From Candidatus Gastranaerophilales bacterium (lineage in GTDB: Bacteria; Cyanobacteriota; Vampirovibrionia; Gastranaerophilales; Gastranaerophilaceae): a DNA stretch of 64,000 nucleotides. A program made the position numbers and the translations under genes. Location: positions 155,026-219,025 of the forward strand of contig CALVBN010000002.1 of NCBI GenBank assembly GCA_944325785.1, written 5' to 3'. Shown piece by piece: positions 16,620 to 24,942 of this stretch (position 1 is its first letter; each line of letters opens with the position of its first letter). The notes beneath the pieces are model-generated. The model worked only from the letters and a program-made list of their open reading frames with translations. It did no database searches and was not told the DNA's origin.

Positions 16620-17819
16620 ATGATATTACGTACGGGAATAAATAATATAAACAGAATTTTGAGCAATACCGGCATGCGTAGGCTTAGTGAGCGCACCGGA
16701 GCAAATTTTACCGCGGGCAGTATTAAAAATACTGTTGGAGATATTATTGAAATTACTTCAAAACGCAGACAGGCTTTGACGCAGTATAATTCTGCAGGAG
16801 AACGGAAATCTCTTTATAACTTCAAAAGCGACGGCAGTATACAGATTAACCCGAGAAAATACGGTTCTGAGGATTTAATGTTCTTGGACCATATAAAAAA
16901 CGGCAGATATATTCCGGCTAAAACTTTTCCGGAAGGGACAGCCGGAATAACACGTGAGGCTCAAGAGCAAAGCAATCGCCTTGCAGGAAGTATAATTCCG
17001 GAAACTGAACGACTCGCAGACGGGTTCAGATATAACGGTCTAAACGCCGTCTTTGACAAGAGCGGAAAAAATATTTCACGCTTTAGAAACGGTAATCAAG
17101 AAATAGATATTATTGACAGAAATTTAGATAAAACACTTGCAAAGACTATTGAAGCTTTTAAGCAGAGAATTGCTGGTAAAAATTATTCTGAAAAAGAAAA
17201 AATTGATGAACTTATGAAGTTTGTAGATGAAGTTTTTTCTGTAAATCCTTCCGGAAGTGCAACGGAACAGCTTGTCAGCAGAATGCATAACCCGAATTTG
17301 AGAGAAACTTTTTTAGGCGATATAATTAACAGCGGTGCTGGCGTCTGCAGACACAGGAGTTTATTAACTAAAGTTCTTGGCGATGAAATAGGACTTAAAA
17401 CAAGAATTATACAAGGGCAGTATGGAACTGGAGGACACGCCTGGAATGAGATTGTAACTTCAAAAAGCGAAACATTCTTGTTTGACGGTATGCATGGAAA
17501 TATTTTTGATGTGACAAATCCATCTAAAAATTTGACCCCGCAGGTATTTAACTATAGAATCAGCGATGCATTAAATGCTGAAAAAACAGTGCAGAAATAC
17601 TTTGATAAAGACAGCACAGCCGGATTAATCTACCGTTCTTTGGGAAACAGGCTACCTGTAAATACTAATATTGCCAAACTTACGCCCTCTCAAGACGGAT
17701 ATATTATCACGCCCTTATCAGACAAAGTTAAAGTAAACGGCAAATCTATTGACAGCGAAACAAAAGTTTTAAAAGGCGATTGGGTTCAGCTCAAGGATAT
17801 ATCATTCGAGATTATTTAA
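16620..17819 (+). CDS. Transglutaminase-like (EDR1-type) protein with C-terminal FHA-like tail
   Basis: 399 residues. The centre carries a papain-like/transglutaminase triad: Cys243 in GAGVCRHRSLL, His273 in GGHAWNEI, and Asp289 in FLFDGM. The GVCRHRSLL...GGHAWNE arrangement resembles the EDR1/CTR1-associated peptidase-like domain. The last ~50 residues (DGYIITPLSDKVKVNGKSI...LKGDWVQLKDISFEI) resemble the second half of an FHA domain or a similar small beta domain. The N-terminal ~130 residues are unassigned and there is no signal peptide. GGGG five bases before the ATG supports the start. A peptidase, acyltransferase or crosslinking role is an inference from the triad. Confidence 0.65.
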   Translation: MILRTGINNINRILSNTGMRRLSERTGANFTAGSIKNTVGDIIEITSKRRQALTQYNSAGERKSLYNFKSDGSIQINPRKYGSEDLMFLDHIKNGRYIPAKTFPEGTAGITREAQEQSNRLAGSIIPETERLADGFRYNGLNAVFDKSGKNISRFRNGNQEIDIIDRNLDKTLAKTIEAFKQRIAGKNYSEKEKIDELMKFVDEVFSVNPSGSATEQLVSRMHNPNLRETFLGDIINSGAGVCRHRSLLTKVLGDEIGLKTRIIQGQYGTGGHAWNEIVTSKSETFLFDGMHGNIFDVTNPSKNLTPQVFNYRISDALNAEKTVQKYFDKDSTAGLIYRSLGNRLPVNTNIAKLTPSQDGYIITPLSDKVKVNGKSIDSETKVLKGDWVQLKDISFEII

Positions 17820-17837
17820 ATTTCTGTCTAAAACAAA

Positions 17838-18377
17838 CTATGTTTGTGTAAATATAAGAAAAAGCTGCCATATTAGAAACGCCATGGCTAAACATATTAA
17901 AATTTGTACAAAATATTCCAGTTTTGTTGTTTTATAATTCAATGGTCCCAGAATTTGACTTAAAGAGCCGTATGTCCGTTTAATCTCCTCATTTACTGTT
18001 CTTACCGCGTCAATTCTTTCCTTAAGTTCCGGATTATCCGGATCAATAGAGGCTATATGGTTTAAGACTGCAAAAGCTTCCTCGCTTTTTTCCAAAGCGT
18101 TTAATATATCAACTTTTTTAAACAGGATTTCGATATCATCATTATGGAATGTTAAGGCTGTATTGCACAAGGCAAGCGCCTCATTATACTTATGCAGATA
18201 ATAGAAGCAGTTAATCTTCAGCGTCAATGCTTTTTTATTTTGGGGATGCTCTGATAAAAATGAATTAACCTGTTTTAAAATTCGTTTTATCCTGCCGGAC
18301 TTTGAAATATTTAATAATAGTTCTGATTCCAGCAGTTCAAGTAAACCTTCAGAGTTTAAATATTGGTTTTTATCCAT
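17838..18377 (-). CDS. TPR protein with C-terminal membrane anchor
   Basis: 179 residues. Two to three tetratricopeptide repeats span about residues 40-125 (HPQNKKALTLKINCFYYLHKYNEALALCNTAL; DDIEILFKKVDILNALEKSEEAFAVLNHIASIDPDNPEL). A single transmembrane helix near the C-terminus (FVQILICLAMAFLIWQLFLIF) makes it a tail-anchored cytoplasmic adaptor. AAAGGG precedes the ATG and a TATAAT lies further upstream. Partner unknown. It converges on the transglutaminase-like gene, 18 bp away. Confidence 0.8.
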   Translation of the reverse strand: MDKNQYLNSEGLLELLESELLLNISKSGRIKRILKQVNSFLSEHPQNKKALTLKINCFYYLHKYNEALALCNTALTFHNDDIEILFKKVDILNALEKSEEAFAVLNHIASIDPDNPELKERIDAVRTVNEEIKRTYGSLSQILGPLNYKTTKLEYFVQILICLAMAFLIWQLFLIFTQT

Positions 18378-18518
18378 AATAACCCTTTATTAAAGTACAA
18401 ATAATATTATAGCAAAGTTTTGTCAGAATTAGAAGGCAGACGCACGAGTGCAGACCTGCAAAGAAACGCTTGAGGAAAGTGTGTCTGCCAGGAGGGGAAT
18501 TGCTTGGGATATAAGGCT

Positions 18519-18556
18519 GACACCTCACCCTAACCCTCTCCTGTTAGGAGAGGGAA
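18519..18556. repeat. Dispersed 38-bp repeat, copy 2
   Basis: Identical to 14149-14186. It abuts the dapL stop codon, so its 8-bp stem hairpin would sit at the 3' end of the dapL mRNA and may act as an RNA end or stabiliser. To its left (18425-18500) is further repeat-like sequence sharing GAGTGCAG...CCTGC with the 5.6-kb region. Confidence 0.75.
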
Positions 18557-19723
18557 TTATTTAAAAAGTACTTCAAACCTTTTCATTGCTTCAATGGTGT
18601 TTTCTCTTGAACCAAATGATGTAAGCCTGAAGTATCCTTCGCCGTTTCTTCCAAAACCTGCGCCCGGAGTACCTACAATTTGAACATTTTCAAGAAGATA
18701 ATCAAAAAATTCCCAGGATTTCATATCATTGGGGCATTTCAGCCAAATATACGGCGAATGCTTACCTCCTACATGCCAGATATTACACCTGTTTAATGTA
18801 TCGGAAATTATTTTGGCGTTCTCTTTATAATAATTAATATTTTCTTTAATTTCCTTCTGTCCCTCTTCCGTAAATACAGCTTCAGCACCGCGCTGGATAA
18901 TATAAGGCACGCCGTTAAACTTTGTAGTCTGGCGTCTGAGCCACATTTTATTTAGTTTTCCGAGAGCTTTCGGTACGATTGTATATCCGCATCTTGTTCC
19001 GGTAAACCCTGCAGTCTTAGAAAGCGAGCAGAACTCAATTGCACAATCTTTTGCACCCACTATTTCATATATACTGCGCGGTAAATTTTCATCAGAAATA
19101 AAGCATTCATACGCAGAGTCAAATAAGATTACTGCTTTCCTCTCAAGTGCAAAATCTACCCAGGCTTTCAGCTGGTCTTTGTTATACACTGCACCTGTCG
19201 GGTTATTAGGAGAGCAGATATAAATTATATCTGCATTTTCGCCTGCAGGCATCGGCAAAAATCCGTTCTCTCCGTTTGCTTCCGCAAAAATAACTTTTCT
19301 GCCCGCCATTACATTTGTATCAACATAAACCGGATATACAGGATCTGGAACCAAAACTGTATTATCTTGAGCAAACAGATCCAAAATATTCCCTAAATCG
19401 CTCTTTGCACCGTCAGAGATAAAAATTTCATCCAGTTCTAACTCAACATTACGTTTTTGATAATATTTCTTTACAGCTTCTCTTAAGAAATCATACCCTT
19501 GCTCGGGGCCGTAACCGCGGAAAGTTTCTTGTACGCCCATTTCATCAACTGCTTTGTGAAGAGCTTCAACAACCTTTTTGCATAATGGCAGAGTAACATC
19601 GCCGATGCCGAGTCTTATAATCTTCTTGTCCGGATTTTTTGAAACAAAATCATTAACTTTATGCGCAATTGTAGAAAATAAATAGCTCTGTTCAAGATTT
19701 TCGTAGTTCTGGTTTATATTCAT
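18557..19723 (-). CDS. dapL: LL-diaminopimelate aminotransferase DapL
   Basis: PLP enzyme that converts tetrahydrodipicolinate directly to LL-diaminopimelate, the short lysine/peptidoglycan route found in Cyanobacteria, plants and Chlamydiae. Signatures: RLGIGDVTLPL, FRGYGPEQGYDFLREA, SDGAKSDLGNI, CSPNNPTGAVY, and the PLP lysine Lys236 in SLSKTAGFTGTRCGY. 388 residues, full length. The gene has a TATAAT and GAGGGG upstream and stands alone. Its presence supports the cyanobacterial-relative assignment. Confidence 0.93.
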   Translation of the reverse strand: MNINQNYENLEQSYLFSTIAHKVNDFVSKNPDKKIIRLGIGDVTLPLCKKVVEALHKAVDEMGVQETFRGYGPEQGYDFLREAVKKYYQKRNVELELDEIFISDGAKSDLGNILDLFAQDNTVLVPDPVYPVYVDTNVMAGRKVIFAEANGENGFLPMPAGENADIIYICSPNNPTGAVYNKDQLKAWVDFALERKAVILFDSAYECFISDENLPRSIYEIVGAKDCAIEFCSLSKTAGFTGTRCGYTIVPKALGKLNKMWLRRQTTKFNGVPYIIQRGAEAVFTEEGQKEIKENINYYKENAKIISDTLNRCNIWHVGGKHSPYIWLKCPNDMKSWEFFDYLLENVQIVGTPGAGFGRNGEGYFRLTSFGSRENTIEAMKRFEVLFK

Positions 19724-19787
19724 AATTTCCCCTCAATAAAATTTAACCTTATTAAATTATACCAGAGCTTAAAAATTTTTAAAACAT

Positions 19788-20894
19788 TTATGATTTTTTG
19801 CCTTCGGAGCGTTTTTTATAATACAGCAGTATTCCGCCTGCTAATAAAAACAAGCCCAAGCTTATCCAGCCCCATTTGTTTTTATTTGGGTGCGGTGTTC
19901 TTGCAGGCGGTTTATTCGTTTTGTTATACAGTTTTTCAGCATTTTTAGAGAATAAATCATCAATTATTTTTTCTGCTTCCGGTTTCAAATCCTTATCGTT
20001 TCTAATCGCGTATTTGATATCATCTACAAATGCAGTATATTCTTTAATCCGGTCGTTTTTATCAGAAAACCTGTCGATAGGCGCATCTGAACCAAATACA
20101 AGCCTAAATGACTGGTCGCCGTATTTCCAATCTTTATCTCCGATACCTTTAAGCTTTTTTATTGCCTTTATAATATGTTCTTTGTCCCTGTGTTCTCCTG
20201 CTGGAAAATTGCCGTTATGAGGCAGTCCTATATCAACCCAGGAAATATCCGCATACAGATTTGCATCTCCTTTTTTTATTGATTCTGTAAGAACATCAAT
20301 AGCTCTGTCGTGTGATTCATTCCAGCCTGCCCCCAGATGAGCCATAACAACCGGAGCATTTTTATATTTCCTTGCAAGTTTGTATATTGAGCGCGGATCT
20401 GAAACTTCAACAGATGTTTTGCTTATTTTGCCCTGCTCATCCACACTTACTGCAGAATGAAAAAGACACGGGATTTTATTTTTATCGGCAAATTCCATAT
20501 AAGGTTCGTATCTTTTGTCGGAGGGGCTGAGATTTTGTATTGACGGATGAAATTTCAGACCTATAAATTTATCCGGATATTTTTCATAAAGCTTTTTGAT
20601 ATTATCAATACTTCCGTCCTTTGGCGAGCAGGAAGCAAAAATTTCGTATTTCTCATTATTCTTAAACAGTTCCAGCGTTTTTTTATTTCCGTCAAATTCG
20701 TTTTCTGCCGACGTCAGTACATCAATATTTGAAACGTACATTTTTTCGACAATGTCATCATTTGGCAGTTTTGATTTTACAAAAACATCTAACTGCTCTT
20801 TTTTGTACTCATGTCCGTTTAGGGTGCCGATATGTGCGTGAGTATCAATAATTTTCCCATAGAAAACAGTTTCGTTTATTCCGTTGACTTTCAT
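19788..20894 (-). CDS. Amidohydrolase-fold protein with C-terminal membrane anchor
   Basis: 368 residues. A metal-dependent hydrolase TIM barrel (amidohydrolase 2 / COG2159 type) is indicated by IIDTHAH (His19, His21), FIGLKFHPSIQN, PCLFHSA, VVMAHLGAGW and the late FGSDAPIDRF with the metal-binding Asp. The C-terminus has a Pro/Asn-rich spacer, one transmembrane helix (WISLGLFLLAGGILLYY) and basic residues, a membrane anchor rare in this family. The N-terminus MKVNGINETVFYGK belongs to the recurring MKIxxIN...F motif of this window, and there is no signal peptide. It starts eight bases after the upstream orphan gene, so the two are co-transcribed. Substrate unknown. Confidence 0.75.
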   Translation of the reverse strand: MKVNGINETVFYGKIIDTHAHIGTLNGHEYKKEQLDVFVKSKLPNDDIVEKMYVSNIDVLTSAENEFDGNKKTLELFKNNEKYEIFASCSPKDGSIDNIKKLYEKYPDKFIGLKFHPSIQNLSPSDKRYEPYMEFADKNKIPCLFHSAVSVDEQGKISKTSVEVSDPRSIYKLARKYKNAPVVMAHLGAGWNESHDRAIDVLTESIKKGDANLYADISWVDIGLPHNGNFPAGEHRDKEHIIKAIKKLKGIGDKDWKYGDQSFRLVFGSDAPIDRFSDKNDRIKEYTAFVDDIKYAIRNDKDLKPEAEKIIDDLFSKNAEKLYNKTNKPPARTPHPNKNKWGWISLGLFLLAGGILLYYKKRSEGKKS

Positions 20895-20901
20895 CTAATT
20901 A

Positions 20902-22284
20902 TTACCTTTTACGCTTAAAAATACCAAAAAGCATCGCTTGAGCAAGAGCAAATGTCATTATTGCAGTCATATTAATTTTTTGAGATAACGGAAGTTCCTG
21001 CATATCAATTTCTTTTCTTTGCATTGCCTTTCTTATATCTCTTCTTATTGCACTGACCGTAGAAAAACAGCATCCCCACATAGATTTAACAGAGGGTCTG
21101 TCTGAACCTTCACAGTTACATTTTTGGAACAGTACTTTTCCTTTAGGATTAACATCAAAAACAAGTTTTTGATCCTTAGATATAAAATCGCCCAAATAAT
21201 TTATTTTTCGCCGTTTTATTTCGCTTTCGTCAAAAACGTCCGCGATTCTGTAGAGTTTATCCGGTAATTCAGCGGTAGATTTCTTTTTTAGAACGAGTTC
21301 ACGGTATTTTTTATGATCGTTTTCATCCGCAAGCACGCTGTTAATTGGAAGTCCTACAAATTTGTTTATATTTGCAATTTTTGCGTTATCCGGAAACTCT
21401 TCGTAGGGGAATTCAACAGTAGTTTCATTTCTGAAGCTGTACCCTTTAATATTGCTCCATCCATCCCTTATCGGGGTAAAGTTATACACCCCTCTTGCTC
21501 CGTCATTTGCAAAGCCGTCACGGGAAGCAAACAGATAATCCTCGCCTTCTTTATCTTTAACATTGACAATATGGGCGTTTGCAAGTGCAAGCAGATTTAA
21601 ATCATACCAGCCCTTATTTCTTATATCCTTGATGATACGTTTAACCTCGGGAGAAAATTCTTTGCATCCGGAGGCTATTGCTTTATACAATTCTTCTTTT
21701 TGGTTCTTCTGGGCGGTCATCCATTTGATGCTGTTATCATCCGGATGTCCCGCAGGAATATATACATTTACCCCTTTTTGGGTAAGTTTATCAAGTTCCT
21801 GTATAACACCGTAAGTATTCTCCATACCCTGTTGAAGATTGTCCATGTATTTAATCTGGTCTGAATTAGTGTATCTGTTGTAGTATAAGTTGTTGAGAAA
21901 TCTCATTATTTTATCTCTGTTAGCTTTTACGTTGTCGGATGTAAGCTTTACAGATTCTTTTAACACACAGCCTATTCTGTCGCTTAAGTTCAGAAGCGAC
22001 ACCGCAGTCATACCAGGGATTGTAACAAAGTCGCCTTTTTTAATTTGTTCGGAAAGATTTAGATAACGAATTTGGGCTTCCAAATCAGCAAGCTGTTTTA
22101 CACTTTCGACTCTCGGATTAGTGACGGCATTATGGAATTTTATTTCCACATCTGCGCCTAAATCTTTAATTGTTGCTTCTGCAAAATGTTTAATATAACT
22201 TCCGTGAGCGCCTCCGTCAAGAATATGGACGCTCCTTCCGGAAAAAGCTTTTTGCTCTGCCGGATTGATAGATTGGATTTTCAT
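20902..22284 (-). CDS. Orphan 460-residue protein with N-terminal MKIQSIN motif and C-terminal hydrophobic tail
   Basis: Function unknown. The start at 22284 is preferred over an upstream in-frame ATG because an AAAAGGT site precedes it and because the new N-terminus (MKIQSINPAEQKAFSGRSV) matches the motif of neighbouring orphans. The first part, HILDGGAHGSYIKHFAEATI, has a Rossmann- or hydrolase-like feel. The middle contains NVYIPAGHPDDNS and a Cys cluster near the end (KCNCEGSDRP...WGCCFS). The C-terminal ~30 residues (MTAIMTFALAQAMLFGIFKRKR) form a hydrophobic helix with a basic end, the same layout as the co-transcribed amidohydrolase downstream. Confidence 0.7.
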   Translation of the reverse strand: MKIQSINPAEQKAFSGRSVHILDGGAHGSYIKHFAEATIKDLGADVEIKFHNAVTNPRVESVKQLADLEAQIRYLNLSEQIKKGDFVTIPGMTAVSLLNLSDRIGCVLKESVKLTSDNVKANRDKIMRFLNNLYYNRYTNSDQIKYMDNLQQGMENTYGVIQELDKLTQKGVNVYIPAGHPDDNSIKWMTAQKNQKEELYKAIASGCKEFSPEVKRIIKDIRNKGWYDLNLLALANAHIVNVKDKEGEDYLFASRDGFANDGARGVYNFTPIRDGWSNIKGYSFRNETTVEFPYEEFPDNAKIANINKFVGLPINSVLADENDHKKYRELVLKKKSTAELPDKLYRIADVFDESEIKRRKINYLGDFISKDQKLVFDVNPKGKVLFQKCNCEGSDRPSVKSMWGCCFSTVSAIRRDIRKAMQRKEIDMQELPLSQKINMTAIMTFALAQAMLFGIFKRKR

Positions 22285-22420
22285 AATACACAGACCTTTT
22301 TGTTTTATTCTATATAAAAAACTGGGGAAATGCAATTAATATATTCTTAAAATTTTAAGAATGAAAATAGTGGTTCTCTGGCAAATCTTGCGGAAGGCGC
22401 AAAACCGTTTTATACAAATT

Positions 22421-22912
22421 TTAACCAAATATTTTGGGGGGATTCTCCTTTAGTTCGTTTATTGAAGCACGCAGAGCATTGATTTTTCCCTCAATCGCTG
22501 ACAGCTCTTCCTTTGAGGGCATTTTAATAAATATTTTCTGCATAAAAGATTTATCCCCAAAATGTTCATCCGCTGTTTTTAGAAGATTTTCGCCTTTAGG
22601 AATAATCTTTTTCCATCTTGAAAAAAACGGTTTTTTAAATTTCTTTATTTCGCCGGTTTCGTTATTGATAAAAAATCCTGTCTTATTATCTATCACGGCA
22701 AGCGATATCTTATCCTTTCCAAACCCTTTTAAAAAGATAGAATTATTTATTTTTAATCCGTTCATTATAACTGCATCAAGCATAGAATTCTGATGGGGAT
22801 ATGAAGATACTTTATTCATTTTATCAAGCAGACTGTTCAAATTGTATTGCGCATCTTTGGAGATAAAGCGTTTTTTGGAGAAAGTCTGCTGATTAATATT
22901 CTGAATTTTCAT
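22421..22912 (-). CDS. Orphan protein, paralogue of the 10.4-10.9 kb gene
   Basis: 163 residues, unknown function. The layout matches the protein at 10367-10900: MKIQNINQQTFSKKRFISK, then LNSLLDKMN, a central IDNKTGFFINNETGEIKKFKKPFFSRWKK, and a helical C-terminus. No signal peptide or membrane segment. Two divergent copies 12 kb apart with different neighbours suggest a lineage-specific family. The downstream gene on this strand (start 22284) begins with the same MKIQ-IN string. Confidence 0.72.
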   Translation of the reverse strand: MKIQNINQQTFSKKRFISKDAQYNLNSLLDKMNKVSSYPHQNSMLDAVIMNGLKINNSIFLKGFGKDKISLAVIDNKTGFFINNETGEIKKFKKPFFSRWKKIIPKGENLLKTADEHFGDKSFMQKIFIKMPSKEELSAIEGKINALRASINELKENPPKIFG

Positions 22913-22979
22913 CTTTTCAAACCCTCTTTTTATTCCTCTTTACCCCTTTACCCCTCTTTTATCGGCTCAATTGGCTTCC

Positions 22980-23489
22980 CTATTGGTCGCTTTCTTCGTG
23001 TCTGCCCTTCATCATTTTTTCAAAGTCAGAGGGTTTAATATTTTGGATAAAATCTTTAAATTCCTGCGCCTCTTCTTCATCTTTTGCGGTATCAGTAGAT
23101 ACGGAGCCATTCATAAGAACATTTGCGGTTACATAAATAGGCGCTTCCGCTCTCATTGCTATTGCAATAGCATCCGACGGGCGTGCATCAATTTCCAACG
23201 TTTCGCCGTCTTTTTCCAAAAACAGAGTTGCATAGTATGTTTCCTTTTCTACATCGTTAATCTCTATTTTTGTCAAAGTATAACCGGTTTTTTCTATTAT
23301 ATTTGTAATTAAATCGTGTGTCATAGGTCTTGCAACAACAAGCCCCTCAATACATCTTATTATTGCACTGGCTTCTGCAGAACCAATCCAGATAGGGAGA
23401 GCCTTTCTGTTATCCAAATCGTGCAGAACAACAATAGGTGAATTTGTTCTTACATCAAGTGCTATACCCATTACTTTCATTTCTATCAT
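22980..23489 (-). CDS. Bifunctional nuclease (BFN/DUF151) domain protein
   Basis: 169 residues. The first ~130 are a complete DUF151 domain: VMGIALDVRTNSPIVVLHD, LPIWIGSAEASAI, RPMTHDLI, and the conserved IDARPSDAIAIAMRAEAPIYV. The family is widespread and includes plant/cyanobacterial BFN proteins reported to have nuclease activity and a Thermotoga protein of known fold; its bacterial role is unsettled. The acidic/charged C-terminal tail (about 35 residues) is specific to this protein. Divergent from nadK. Confidence 0.85.
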   Translation of the reverse strand: MIEMKVMGIALDVRTNSPIVVLHDLDNRKALPIWIGSAEASAIIRCIEGLVVARPMTHDLITNIIEKTGYTLTKIEINDVEKETYYATLFLEKDGETLEIDARPSDAIAIAMRAEAPIYVTANVLMNGSVSTDTAKDEEEAQEFKDFIQNIKPSDFEKMMKGRHEESDQ

Positions 23490-23548
23490 AATTTTGCCCT
23501 CAACCAGTGTTTTATACGTGCATTATTATATCATAAAACTAAATTATA

Positions 23549-23557
23549 TGATATAAT
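23549..23557 (+). promoter_or_regulatory. Extended -10 promoter of nadK, predicted leaderless
   Basis: TGA followed by TATAAT (23552-23557) ends seven bases before the nadK ATG at 23565. No Shine-Dalgarno is present, so the mRNA should start at or one base from the start codon. Confidence 0.55.
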
Positions 23558-23564
23558 CCATTGT

Positions 23565-24350
23565 ATGAAAATAAATGTAGTATACAATAAAGATGTTGCA
23601 GGATACGCAGACGCGCTTAATATTTTAGAAAAGACTCTATCCGACAGAAATGTTGAGTTTGACTCTTTTCCCATTGATAATTTAAAATTATCCGGAGATT
23701 TTGCTTTTGTAATCGGAGGTGACGGAACATTATTAAAAGCTGCAAGATTTTATGCTTCGGAAGAAATTCCCGTGCTGGGAATAAACCTCGGACGCTTGGG
23801 ATTTCTGGCGCAAGCAGGCGTAGAAGAAATAAATAGAGTTGTTGATTCTGTTATTAACAAAAGTTATTTTACAGAAAAAAGGCTAATGCTTTCATCCGGT
23901 TCTGCATTAGCACTCAATGATTTTGTCATAAAAGGATGTGTGCCGTCAAGAACATCTAAATTTTATTTAGAAATAAATAATAAATTTGTATGTGATTATA
24001 CAGCCGACGGGCTTGTTATCTCTACCCCAACCGGTTCTACTGCATACGGACTTTCTGCAGGCGGTCCGGTGTTATACCCGTCACTGGATGCAATTGTAAT
24101 AGTCCCCATCTGTCCGCATACGCTCAATGCCCGTCCGCTTGTGGTTCCTGCAGGTGAAATCATTACAGTTAAAACCAGTGATAAGCTTCTTTCTGTAGCA
24201 AATGACGGATTTGATACTATGGAATGTGTAGAAAAAATTTCAATACACAAAGCTGACAAAAAAGCCGTACTTGCTTTTTTAAATGATACAGGTTTCTACT
24301 CCGTTTTGAGAAATAAACTGCATTGGGGCATATCACCGGATATAAAATGA
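23565..24350 (+). CDS. nadK: NAD kinase
   Basis: Phosphorylates NAD to NADP. The family motifs are all present: GGDGTLLKAAR (catalytic Asp53), GINLGRLGFLA, the CDYTADGLVISTPTGSTAYGLSAGGPVLYP loop, and PICPHTLNARPLVVP. 261 residues is normal for a bacterial enzyme. Predicted leaderless transcript. It ends exactly where the convergent hemerythrin gene ends. Confidence 0.95.
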   Translation: MKINVVYNKDVAGYADALNILEKTLSDRNVEFDSFPIDNLKLSGDFAFVIGGDGTLLKAARFYASEEIPVLGINLGRLGFLAQAGVEEINRVVDSVINKSYFTEKRLMLSSGSALALNDFVIKGCVPSRTSKFYLEINNKFVCDYTADGLVISTPTGSTAYGLSAGGPVLYPSLDAIVIVPICPHTLNARPLVVPAGEIITVKTSDKLLSVANDGFDTMECVEKISIHKADKKAVLAFLNDTGFYSVLRNKLHWGISPDIK

Positions 24351-24761
24351 TTAAAAAATATTATTATTGTTTAAAAAATCTGCATATTTTCTATCAATTT
24401 CTTCTATATGATTAGCAATCCAAGTTTTTAAAAATATTGCCATATCAAAATAGAGCATAAAACTATTTTTTTCAAACTCCTGTTTAAATTCGTTAATTTT
24501 GTTGACAAAAGCCTTGTGCTGTTCCTTTTGCTCTTCCAATTCCGGATAATTGTATTTTTCAAGAAGAGCCTCCTCGGTTTCAAGATGCTCTTTTACATAT
24601 AAAAATAAATTATCTATAATGTTTTTAAGCGCCTTTTTATCACTTTTATTTTCCATAGCATCGTATAATTCTTTTAAAACTTTAAAAAGCTTTTGATGCT
24701 GTTCATTCAACAACTTAACTTTTACATCATGTTTCATTCTATTCCAGTAAATAACACCCAT
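24351..24761 (-). CDS. Hemerythrin-like protein lacking one iron-ligand histidine
   Basis: 136-residue four-helix bundle of the bacteriohemerythrin type, normally a di-iron O2 or redox sensor/carrier. Ligands seen: His22 (NEQHQKLF), His59 and Glu63 (EHLETEE), His82 (EQHKAF), His118 and Asp123 (NHIEEID). The helix-3 H-x3-H pair is Q78-x3-H82 here, so one of the five histidines is replaced by Gln. It may bind iron weakly or differently. AAAGGTGA precedes the ATG. Confidence 0.87.
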   Translation of the reverse strand: MGVIYWNRMKHDVKVKLLNEQHQKLFKVLKELYDAMENKSDKKALKNIIDNLFLYVKEHLETEEALLEKYNYPELEEQKEQHKAFVNKINEFKQEFEKNSFMLYFDMAIFLKTWIANHIEEIDRKYADFLNNNNIF

Positions 24762-24903
24762 TAAAAATCACCTTTATTTCATTATGATATACAGAGTAAC
24801 ATATTTTTTTCTAAAAATAAAATTTCGAAAATAGTTATAGAAATAGTTATTATAGCCTAATAATTTCATATAAAAAAATGAACTTTTATATCACTGCATC
24901 GTT

Positions 24904-24932
24904 TATAATATAGGTTAGTAAAATTCTACTAA
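24904..24932 (+). promoter_or_regulatory. Promoter and imperfect palindromic operator of the tolC-macA operon
   Basis: TATAAT (24904-24909) is followed, at the expected start site, by the palindrome TTAGTAAAATTCTACTAA (24915-24932), symmetric except for one base pair. Its ATTCTAC half resembles the GTAGAATATTCTAC operator of the RND pump at 43.2 kb, so a MarR-type repressor may act here too. Confidence 0.45.
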
Positions 24933-24942
24933 ATCAAGGCTG

